From JADHMP01 sp964386915 (GTDB lineage Bacteria > Bacteroidota > Bacteroidia > Flavobacteriales > Flavobacteriaceae): a stretch of DNA of 64,000 nt. The notes beneath the pieces are model-generated. The model worked only from the letters and a program-made list of their open reading frames with translations, did not search any database and was not told the DNA's origin. How positions within the stretch are numbered: the stretch's first letter is position 1; every line of letters starts with the position of its first letter. The stretch lies in NCBI GenBank assembly GCA_964386915.1, contig CAYLUQ010000002.1, forward strand, positions 102,172 through 166,171, written 5' to 3'. This document shows, piece by piece, positions 34,335 through 41,779 of the stretch. The position numbers were made by a program, and so were the translations under genes.

Positions 34335-35816
34335 ATGTATTATATAGGATATGACATAGGAAGTTCTTCTGTGAAAATTGCCTTGGTAGAGGCTCACACG
34401 CAAAAAGCCATTTGCGTGTTGCAAGAACCCCAAACGGAAATGCCCATAAAGGCTCTACAAGTGGGTTGGGCAGAGCAAGACCCCATGATGTGGTGGAAGC
34501 ATGTTTGCGAAGGCACCCAAAGAATTATAGCTACTGCAAAAATAGATGCACAGCAAATAAAAGGCATTGGAATTTCCTATCAAATGCATGGCCTTGTTGT
34601 TTTAGACGAACATAAAAACGTTTTACGCGATGCTATTATTTGGTGTGACAGCCGAGCTGTAGCCATTGGTGATAAGGCCGCCCAAGATTTGGGTGTGGCA
34701 CAATATGGAGGTCAACTCCTTAATGCGCCAGGTAATTTTACCGCTTCTAAATTAAAATGGATACAAGAAAATGAGCCCGAAATATTCGAAAAAGTAGCTT
34801 ACTATATGTTGCCGGGGGATTTTATTGCCTATCAACTCACAGGAGAAATTGCCACCACCACCAATGGACTGTCAGAAGGTACACTTTGGGATTTTAAACA
34901 CAACAAAGTGGCCGATTGGCTCTTAGACTATTACGGAATTGATACCGCTTTAACACCTCCTCTAACACAAAATTTTATCGATCAAGGCAAAGTGCATCAA
35001 CAAGGGGCTCAAGCTACTGGACTTCCCCAAAACATTCCGGTTCGCTATCGAGCAGGTGACCAACCCAATAACGCTCTTGCCTTAAATATTTTACAAGCTG
35101 GAGAAGTTGCCGCTACTGGCGGAACTTCAGGGGTTCTCTTTGCTGTTACTGACCAACGCACTGCCAAAGAATATCACAAATACAATCATTTTGCCCATGT
35201 CAATTATGCAAATGACGCCCCGGTTTTAGGTAAATTATTATGCATTAATGGTGCAGGTATCCAATACAGTTGGCTTCGAAAAATTACACAAGAACAAGAA
35301 TTTTCAAAAATGAATCAGCTAGCCGATGCGGTAGCTGTAGGCAGTGATGGCCTTGTGAATTTATCTTTTGGCAATGGGGCAGAACGCATGTTTAACAACC
35401 AAACAATTGGCTCGCATTTGGTGCATTTAAATTTAAATCAACACAGTCAAGGACATCTCTATCGCGCAGCTTTAGAAGGTATTGCATTTGCCTTTTATTA
35501 CGGTTTGGAAATCATGAAAAAAGACGGTTTAGATATGCGGGTTATCCGAGCTGGCAATGATAATTTATTTCGTTCCCATCTTTTTTCCAACACCTTAGCA
35601 ACTCTTGCCGGACACGAAATTGAAGTCTTTGACACAACAGGTGCTGTTGGAGCAGCTCGAGCTGCAGGAGTTGAAAAGGGAGATTTTTCTATTTTTAAAG
35701 AAAAAGCAAACAGTCTAGATCGAGTGGCCACTTTTTCACCCCAAACTCAAACAGCACCCTATTTTAAAGCCTACGAACATTGGAAAAACACACTATCAAA
35801 ATTTATAAACATTTAA
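34335..35816 (+). CDS. xylB: Xylulokinase
   Basis: It phosphorylates D-xylulose to feed the pentose phosphate pathway. The start at ATG 34335 (493 residues) is preferred over GTG 34329. FGGY kinase motifs are MYYIGYDIGSSSVKIALVE, GISYQMHGLVVLD (substrate His/Gly), AIIWCDSRA, YRAGDQPNNALALNILQAGEVAATGGTSGV (catalytic Asp) and RAALEGIAFAFYYGLEIM. It is followed after 16 bp by xylA. Confidence 0.95.
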   Translation: MYYIGYDIGSSSVKIALVEAHTQKAICVLQEPQTEMPIKALQVGWAEQDPMMWWKHVCEGTQRIIATAKIDAQQIKGIGISYQMHGLVVLDEHKNVLRDAIIWCDSRAVAIGDKAAQDLGVAQYGGQLLNAPGNFTASKLKWIQENEPEIFEKVAYYMLPGDFIAYQLTGEIATTTNGLSEGTLWDFKHNKVADWLLDYYGIDTALTPPLTQNFIDQGKVHQQGAQATGLPQNIPVRYRAGDQPNNALALNILQAGEVAATGGTSGVLFAVTDQRTAKEYHKYNHFAHVNYANDAPVLGKLLCINGAGIQYSWLRKITQEQEFSKMNQLADAVAVGSDGLVNLSFGNGAERMFNNQTIGSHLVHLNLNQHSQGHLYRAALEGIAFAFYYGLEIMKKDGLDMRVIRAGNDNLFRSHLFSNTLATLAGHEIEVFDTTGAVGAARAAGVEKGDFSIFKEKANSLDRVATFSPQTQTAPYFKAYEHWKNTLSKFINI

Positions 35817-35832
35817 ATAAAACAACAACACA

Positions 35833-37158
35833 ATGATAATTACTGGAAACCAAGAATTTTATAAAGGAATAGACAAAATTCAATATGAAGGAAAAGACTC
35901 AGACAACCCTTTTGCTTTTAAATATTACAATCCAGAACAAGTAGTAGCAGGCAAAACAATGGCAGATCATTTTCGTTTTGCCGTGGCCTATTGGCATTCC
36001 TTTTGCGGGCAAGGAGGAGATCCCTTTGGTCCTGGTACCCAACAGTTTCCTTGGGATCAATCAGCAGACCCCATTCAAAGAGCCAAAGACAAAGCAGATG
36101 CTGCTTTTGAATTCATTACCAAAATGGGTTTTCAGTTTTTTTGTTTTCACGATATTGATTTAATTGACGAAGCGCCTACACTGGCCGAAACCGAAAAGCG
36201 TTTGCAAATCATTACCGATTATATAGCTGAAAAGAAGAAGGCCTCCGGTGTAGAATTGCTTTGGGGAACAGCCAATTGCTTTTCCAATCCACACTATATG
36301 AACGGGGCTGCCACTAACCCCGATTTTAATGTTGTGGCACGAGCCGGAGCTCAAATTAAAATGGCGCTAGATGCTACAATAGCCTTAAACGGACAAAATT
36401 ATGTGTTTTGGGGTGGAAGAGAAGGCTATATGTCTTTGCTAAACACCGATATGGGGAGAGAGTTAGATCATATGGCGCAAATGCTAACCATGGCGCGAGA
36501 CTATGCCCGAAAACAAGGGTTTAAAGGCACCTTCTTTATAGAACCTAAGCCCATGGAGCCCATGAAGCATCAATATGATTTTGATGCGGCAACTGCCATA
36601 GGTTTTCTGCGTCAATATGGTTTAGATCAAGATTTTAAATTGAATATAGAAGTAAACCATGCTACTCTTGCCCAGCACACCTTTGAGCACGAACTTGAAG
36701 TGGCAGCAAATGCCGGTATGTTGGGGAGTATTGATGCCAATAGAGGAGACCACCAAAACGGTTGGGATACAGATCAATTTCCAAATAATATCAATGATGC
36801 AACAGAGGCTATGCTCGTGTTTTTGCGTAACAATGGATTACAAGGTGGCGGCATTAATTTCGATGCTAAAATTAGACGTAATTCTACTGATTTAGAAGAT
36901 ATTTTCTTAGCTCATATTGGAGGTGCTGATACGTTTGCTAGAGCTCTATTAGCCGCCAATGATATTATGGAGAATTCTAATTTCAACAGCTTGCGAAATG
37001 AGCGTTATGCTTCTTTTGATGCAGGAGATGGAAAGGCTTTTGAAGAAGGGAAGTTAAATCTGGAAGACCTCTATAAATTAGCCCATCAAAATGGAAATCC
37101 TGAAAGAAGAAGTGGTAAACAAGAACTTTTCGAAAACATCATCAATCAATATATCTAA
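35833..37158 (+). CDS. xylA: Xylose isomerase
   Basis: It interconverts D-xylose and D-xylulose. The 441 residues are the normal length of the class II enzyme. Signatures are FCFHDIDLIDEAPT (catalytic His), YVFWGGREGYMSLLNTDMGRELDH, FFIEPKPMEPMKHQYDFD (metal Glu), NIEVNHATLAQHTFEHEL and SIDANRGDHQNGWDTDQFP. The stop overlaps the ATG of the next gene by one base. With xylB it gives a complete xylose entry route. No xylose transporter is in the window. Confidence 0.97.
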   Translation: MIITGNQEFYKGIDKIQYEGKDSDNPFAFKYYNPEQVVAGKTMADHFRFAVAYWHSFCGQGGDPFGPGTQQFPWDQSADPIQRAKDKADAAFEFITKMGFQFFCFHDIDLIDEAPTLAETEKRLQIITDYIAEKKKASGVELLWGTANCFSNPHYMNGAATNPDFNVVARAGAQIKMALDATIALNGQNYVFWGGREGYMSLLNTDMGRELDHMAQMLTMARDYARKQGFKGTFFIEPKPMEPMKHQYDFDAATAIGFLRQYGLDQDFKLNIEVNHATLAQHTFEHELEVAANAGMLGSIDANRGDHQNGWDTDQFPNNINDATEAMLVFLRNNGLQGGGINFDAKIRRNSTDLEDIFLAHIGGADTFARALLAANDIMENSNFNSLRNERYASFDAGDGKAFEEGKLNLEDLYKLAHQNGNPERRSGKQELFENIINQYI

Positions 37159-38216
37159 TGCCCCGGTGCATAGAGACTAATTTTTTGGGGAAGGAAACAG
37201 TTGTATTGTTTTTTTTAAGCCTATTGTTTTATGGTTGTAATGAAAAAACAGCAAGTACGCCTGTAACCGTAATTGAAAAAGAGGGCATGGTTTGGATACC
37301 CCCGGGCACTTTCACAATGGGGAGCAATGCTCCCTTGGCAAGACCCGATGAGGCACCTATGCACAAAGTGAAATTGGAGGGCTTTTGGATGGATAAAACA
37401 GAAGTTACCAATGCCCAATTTGCTGCTTTTGTTGAGGCTACAGGCTATGTGACTACCGCTGAAAAAGCACCTAATTGGGATGAACTTAAAAAGTCGTTAC
37501 CGGAGGGAACCCCAAAACCTCATGATTCGCTTTTGCGGGCTGCATCTTTAGTTTTTAAACCAACAGAAGGGCCAGTAAACCTTAATAACTATGGCAATTG
37601 GTGGCATTGGACCAACAAAGCCAATTGGCGCCAACCACAAGGTGAGGGGAGCAGTACTAAGGGCAAAGAGAACCACCCGGTGGTGCATGTTTCTTGGGAT
37701 GACGCTATGGCCTATGCCGCTTGGAGTGGCAAACGCCTACCCACCGAAGCTGAATGGGAATGGGCGGCTAAAGGAGGAAACGATCAAAACGAATATCCTT
37801 GGGGTTCTGAACAAGTGCTAGAAGGAGCCGCTAAAGCCAATTCTTGGGAAGGCGATTTTCCCTATCGCAATACCCTTAGAGATCAATTTTTTTATACGGC
37901 TCCCGTAGCTTCATTTGAACCTAATGCCTACGGGCTTTATGATATGGCCGGTAATGTTTGGGAGTGGTGTTCAGATTGGTATGCCTATGACTACTATAAA
38001 ACCCTTGCCGGTCAGGAGGTGGTAAATCCCCTTGGGCCTCAAAAGAGTTTTGATCCTTATCAACCCTACACACCTCAGCGGGTAATGCGAGGGGGGTCTT
38101 TTTTGTGTAACGACACCTATTGTTCTGGCTATCGAGTGGCCTCAAGAATGAAATCGTCTCCCGATACGGGCTTGCATCACACCGGATTCCGCTTGGTGAA
38201 AAGTCCGGAAAAATAA
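37158..38216 (+). CDS. Lipoprotein formylglycine-generating enzyme (sulfatase-modifying factor)
   Basis: FGE converts a sulfatase cysteine to formylglycine. The 352 residues include VLFFLSLLFYGCNEK with a lipidation-type Cys27, then an FGE fold: MVWIPPGTFTMGSNAPLARPDEAPMH, HPVVHVSWDDAMAYAAWSGKRLPTEAEWEWAAKGG, YGLYDMAGNVWEWCSDWY and RGGSFLCNDTYCSGYR. Both active-site cysteines (317 and 322, spaced as in human C336/C341) are present, unlike most non-catalytic family members. It is translationally coupled to xylA. No sulfatase gene is seen in the window, so its client lies elsewhere. Confidence 0.83.
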   Translation: MPRCIETNFLGKETVVLFFLSLLFYGCNEKTASTPVTVIEKEGMVWIPPGTFTMGSNAPLARPDEAPMHKVKLEGFWMDKTEVTNAQFAAFVEATGYVTTAEKAPNWDELKKSLPEGTPKPHDSLLRAASLVFKPTEGPVNLNNYGNWWHWTNKANWRQPQGEGSSTKGKENHPVVHVSWDDAMAYAAWSGKRLPTEAEWEWAAKGGNDQNEYPWGSEQVLEGAAKANSWEGDFPYRNTLRDQFFYTAPVASFEPNAYGLYDMAGNVWEWCSDWYAYDYYKTLAGQEVVNPLGPQKSFDPYQPYTPQRVMRGGSFLCNDTYCSGYRVASRMKSSPDTGLHHTGFRLVKSPEK

Positions 38217-38263
38217 TTTCTGAGGCTATTGGCATAAACTCACTGAAGATTTCTATTTTTGTT

Positions 38264-38289
38264 AAAAAATGACATGGTGTCATTTTTTT
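38264..38289 (+). terminator. Terminator after the FGE gene
   Basis: AAAAAATGACA and TGTCATTTTTT form an 11-bp stem around TGG, with the T tract included. It ends the uxuA-xylB-xylA-FGE unit. Confidence 0.8.
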
Positions 38290-38318
38290 ATAACCAACAA
38301 TTTTAACCCCTACTAACA

Positions 38319-39056
38319 ATGAAAATTTTAATTGGCATTAGTTGTGTTCCCGATACCACTTCAAAAATTGATTTTGTTGATAATAACAGTCAATTTAACA
38401 CTACGGGCATTCAATATATCATTAATCCCAATGATGAATTTGGTTTAACCAAAGCGGTTAATCTTAAACAAGAGACACAGGCAGAGCTCACCGTAGTAAC
38501 AGTGGGCGAGGCTCAAGTTGAACCTATTTTAAGAAAATGCTTGGCTATTGGCGCCGATCAAGCCATTCGAATAGAGGCAGCTCCCCAAGATGGATTCTAT
38601 GTAGCACAACAGCTAGCGGCTTTGTGCCAAAAGCAGCAATACGATTTGATCTTAGTAGGTCGTGAGTCTATTGACTACAATGGTGGCATGGTAGGCGGCA
38701 TGCTAGCCACGCTTCTAGAAGTTCCTTATGTGCCCAATTGTGTACACTTAGCACTGAAGGGTCAAAAGGCCAATTTAAAAAGAGAAATTGATGGAGGAAT
38801 TGAAACCCTAGAAGCAAATTTGCCCCTGGTTTTGGGTACTCAAAAAGGTTTGGTGGAAGAGCAAGATCTCATCATTCCGAATATGCGGGGCATCATGCAG
38901 GCACGCCAAAAACCTTTGGAAGTGTTGCCTCCCGCCGAGGTGGCGACAGCTACCCGAGATATTGTGTTTGAAAAACCAGCGCCAAAAGGGGCTGTGAAAC
39001 TAGTGGATGTGGATGAATTGATTCGTCTGCTGGAAGAAGAAGCAAAAGTGATCTAA
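38319..39056 (+). CDS. etfB: Electron transfer flavoprotein beta subunit
   Basis: The 245 residues are MKILIGISCVPDTTSKIDF, YIINPNDEFGLTKAVNLK, TVVTVGEAQVEPILRKCLAIGADQAIRI and the signature YDLILVGRESIDYNGGMVGGMLA. With EtfA it forms the soluble FAD/AMP carrier that takes electrons from acyl-CoA and other dehydrogenases to the quinone pool. It is 18 bp from etfA. It has no leader. The AMP-binding region GRESIDYNGG is intact. Confidence 0.95.
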   Translation: MKILIGISCVPDTTSKIDFVDNNSQFNTTGIQYIINPNDEFGLTKAVNLKQETQAELTVVTVGEAQVEPILRKCLAIGADQAIRIEAAPQDGFYVAQQLAALCQKQQYDLILVGRESIDYNGGMVGGMLATLLEVPYVPNCVHLALKGQKANLKREIDGGIETLEANLPLVLGTQKGLVEEQDLIIPNMRGIMQARQKPLEVLPPAEVATATRDIVFEKPAPKGAVKLVDVDELIRLLEEEAKVI

Positions 39057-39074
39057 TAATCAAAAGTAAAAACC

Positions 39075-40028
39075 ATGTCAGTTTTAGTATTTGTAGAATC
39101 CGAAAATGGAAGTGTAAAGAAAAGTGGTTTTGAAGTGGTTTCCTATGGAAGAGCTTTAGCCAACAACTTGAATGTGCCATTAGTTGCTGTGACCTTTAAT
39201 CTAGAGGATAGCAATGCCCTACACCTTTATGGGCCAGATAAAATTATTGCGATTGAAGGGAAGTCCGATGCCTATTTTGAGGCGCACCCCATTAGCACAA
39301 CCTTGGCCTCAATAGCCAAACAAGAGGAAGCATCCTTAACCGTTGTGAGTGCAACCGCTAACGGTCGTTATTTAGCTCCTATTTTAGCCGTTCAGTTAGC
39401 GGCAGCCTACATTCCAAATGCTGTTGCTTTGCCTGAAGCCTATTCGCCCTTAAAGGTAAAGTGCAATTGTTTTTCTAACAAAGCCTTTAGCTATACAGAA
39501 AGTCAAAAAGACAAGGTAGTGTTATCCCTAGCCACTAATTCATTTGGTTTGATAGAAGCGCAAAAAACACCTGCTTTAGAAACCAGAACTTTAGAAACAG
39601 CTTCACAACAGTTGCAGGTGATAGGAGTTGAAAAAGCGAGTGGCACAGTGAGTATTGCCGACGCTGAGGTGGTGGTGTCTGGAGGTCGTGGTTTAAAAGG
39701 CCCAGAAAATTGGCATATGATAGAAGATTTAGCAGCTGTGTTGGGTGCGGCTACCGCATGTTCAAAGCCGGTTTCTGATATGGGATGGAGGCCGCATAGT
39801 GAGCATGTGGGGCAAACAGGAAAACCGGTTGCCTCTAATTTATATATTGCTATTGGCATATCAGGAGCCATTCAGCATTTGGCCGGCATCAATGCCTCCA
39901 AAAATAAGGTGGTAATCAACAATGACCCCGAAGCTCCTTTTTTTAAAGCGGCAGATTATGGTATAGTGGGCGATGCATTTGAAGTGGTGCCCCAATTGAT
40001 CGAAAAGTTGAAGGCGAGAGCGTCATAA
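39075..40028 (+). CDS. etfA: Electron transfer flavoprotein alpha subunit
   Basis: The protein has 317 residues. The FAD-binding C-terminal domain is complete: VVSGGRGLKGPENWHMIEDLAAVLGAATACSKPVSDMGW, EHVGQTGKPVASNLYIAIGISGAIQHLAGI, and NNDPEAPFFKAADYGIVGD. It forms the heterodimer with the EtfB encoded just upstream. Confidence 0.96.
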   Translation: MSVLVFVESENGSVKKSGFEVVSYGRALANNLNVPLVAVTFNLEDSNALHLYGPDKIIAIEGKSDAYFEAHPISTTLASIAKQEEASLTVVSATANGRYLAPILAVQLAAAYIPNAVALPEAYSPLKVKCNCFSNKAFSYTESQKDKVVLSLATNSFGLIEAQKTPALETRTLETASQQLQVIGVEKASGTVSIADAEVVVSGGRGLKGPENWHMIEDLAAVLGAATACSKPVSDMGWRPHSEHVGQTGKPVASNLYIAIGISGAIQHLAGINASKNKVVINNDPEAPFFKAADYGIVGDAFEVVPQLIEKLKARAS

Positions 40029-40077
40029 ACATACATTCATAATTCTTTAGTACCTTTAGGTCTATAAATTGAATTTC

Positions 40078-40806
40078 ATGAAAGTTTTTTCTTTATATTC
40101 CCTTATTCTAGCCGTATTGTTTTTCAGTTGTCAAAACAATCCAAAGCCCAATAAAAGTCAAGAAACAGCTGATTCTGAATGGAAAGACATGGTGGTGTCC
40201 AATTCCTTTGAAGGCTGGCACCTTTACCAAGACGATGGCTCTAAAGGCGGCTGGACGGTTGCTGATAATATTTTGACATTTAATTCTGAAGAAGCAAAAG
40301 GAAAAGGCGATAAAAGCCTAATCTCAGACGATACATACACTAATTTTGAAATTAAATTTGATTGGAAAGTTTCAGAAGGGGCTAACAGCGGCTTTATATG
40401 GGGCGTCAATGAAGATCAACAATTCAAACATCCCTATGAGACAGGGCCTGAAATTCAAATTTTAGACCCCCAGGTTTATTTAGGCGATGAAAAAAATCAA
40501 GTACACACAGCCGGAGCGCTCTATGATATGATTGCCCCTTCTTCATTTGAAACTCGACCAGCGGGTGAGTGGAACAATTTTCATATCACCATCAATCACT
40601 CGCTCAATGAAGGCGTTGTGGTTCTAAATGGGGTGGAGGTAAATCGCTTTCCTTTGCATGGCCCAGAATGGGACAGCATGGTGGCGTCTAGTAAATTTGC
40701 CGATTGGCAAGGCTTTGGGAAATTTCCAACAGGGTCAATCTGTTTACAGGATCATCCTGGAATAATAGCCTTTAAGAATATAAAAATTAAACGATTAGCC
40801 GAATAA
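40078..40806 (+). CDS. DUF1080 lipoprotein (3-keto-disaccharide hydrolase family)
   Basis: The start is at ATG 40078 (242 residues), preceded by a -7-like TACCTTTA at 40051. A lipobox lies in AVLFFSCQNN. The concanavalin-like DUF1080 fold shows SNSFEGWHLYQDDGSKGGWTVADNILTF, FEIKFDWKVSEGANSGFIWGVNED, YETGPEIQILD, AGEWNNFHITINH and ICLQDHPGIIAFKNIKIK. Characterised relatives hydrolyse 3-keto-glycosides formed by sugar dehydrogenases. This makes it a plausible partner of the exported Gfo/Idh proteins in this window. Confidence 0.82.
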   Translation: MKVFSLYSLILAVLFFSCQNNPKPNKSQETADSEWKDMVVSNSFEGWHLYQDDGSKGGWTVADNILTFNSEEAKGKGDKSLISDDTYTNFEIKFDWKVSEGANSGFIWGVNEDQQFKHPYETGPEIQILDPQVYLGDEKNQVHTAGALYDMIAPSSFETRPAGEWNNFHITINHSLNEGVVVLNGVEVNRFPLHGPEWDSMVASSKFADWQGFGKFPTGSICLQDHPGIIAFKNIKIKRLAE

Positions 40807-40815
40807 TTTTTTTTT

Positions 40816-41148
40816 GTGATTCAATTTTTAAAACATAAAAATCTACGCTTTGTTTTTGGCAGCTTGTTGGTCACAGTGCTGCTTTTGCCCTATGGTTTAA
40901 AGCTCAAGCACGCCTTTGAAGCCCACAGCAAGGTTGTTCATTGTGGCCATTTTTCGGAGCACTTGCATGAAAAAGAGCCTCATTTAGATATTTTAGATTT
41001 TGCCTTACTATATGGTGTTGAGGAAATGGAGGGCTATTCTCCATTAAATTTATTACCCCTTATCAATCTACCTAAAGACCACTACACTTTTTCTTACTTC
41101 AATAAAAACCTATTCTACACGGTTTCTCGTGGTCCGCCTGCTGTTTGA
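40816..41148 (+). CDS. Small membrane-anchored protein with His-rich segment
   Basis: The protein has 110 residues from a GTG at 40816, 9 bases after the DUF1080 stop. A basic start and a hydrophobic anchor (VFGSLLVTVLLLPYGLKL) precede HAFEAHSKVVHCGHFSEHLHEKEPH, a cluster of seven histidines and one cysteine that could bind a transition metal. The rest is polar. No domain is recognised. It is followed by a lipoprotein and a TonB receptor, suggesting one metal- or cofactor-uptake locus. The start codon is uncertain. Confidence 0.6.
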   Translation: MIQFLKHKNLRFVFGSLLVTVLLLPYGLKLKHAFEAHSKVVHCGHFSEHLHEKEPHLDILDFALLYGVEEMEGYSPLNLLPLINLPKDHYTFSYFNKNLFYTVSRGPPAV

Positions 41149-41221
41149 TTTTCTTTAAAAAGATCTTAAATCCCATTTCGGGAAACGATCCCCTTTTTTT
41201 AATAATCAAACATAACATAAA

Positions 41222-41779
41222 ATGAAAAAATCATCTTTACTTAATTTAGGATTACCCATATACTTAGCCCTTATTTTGAGCTTCACCCTAACACAATGTG
41301 AAAAAGAAACCCCAGAAATGATCAACGAAGAAGAATTGATTACTACGGTTACGCTTAGTATTTCTGCGCCTTCTGAAACCACCCGAAATGTTCAATGGAA
41401 AGAAGGGGCACAAACGCCAGAAATAACCTTAGATTCAAACAAAACCTATTCGGTTGAGATTAGTTTTTTAGATGAAAGCGATCCTAGTGATGTTGAAAAT
41501 ATAACAGAAGAAGTGATTGAAGAAGCAGAGGAACATGTAGTGTTTTATGAAACGAACCTTAATGGTTTAAGCATACAAAGTGCTTCTAACGATGTGACTG
41601 ATTCTGACGGAAATCCAGTTGGTATTAAAACAAATTGGCAAACACCGGCAGCAGGAGAACAAGGAACATTGCGCATCTATTTAATTCACGAACCCACCAC
41701 CAAAACAGCTACCACAAGGGCAGCAATAGGTGGGGAAACCGATGTTGAGGTTGACTTTTTAGTGCGCATAAATGAGTAA
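41222..41779 (+). CDS. Lipoprotein of the TonB-receptor-associated type, unknown function
   Basis: The protein has 185 residues. A lipoprotein signal ends LTLTQCEKE. The mature part is acidic (EEELITTV, then DESDPSDVENITEEVIEEAEEHVVFY) and beta-rich. The DESDP-ITEEI-EE-EHxVFY stretch is one I associate with small flavobacterial lipoproteins encoded directly before TonB receptors, whose ligand is unsettled. It overlaps the receptor gene by 8 bases, so the two are coupled. Confidence 0.65.
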   Translation: MKKSSLLNLGLPIYLALILSFTLTQCEKETPEMINEEELITTVTLSISAPSETTRNVQWKEGAQTPEITLDSNKTYSVEISFLDESDPSDVENITEEVIEEAEEHVVFYETNLNGLSIQSASNDVTDSDGNPVGIKTNWQTPAAGEQGTLRIYLIHEPTTKTATTRAAIGGETDVEVDFLVRINE

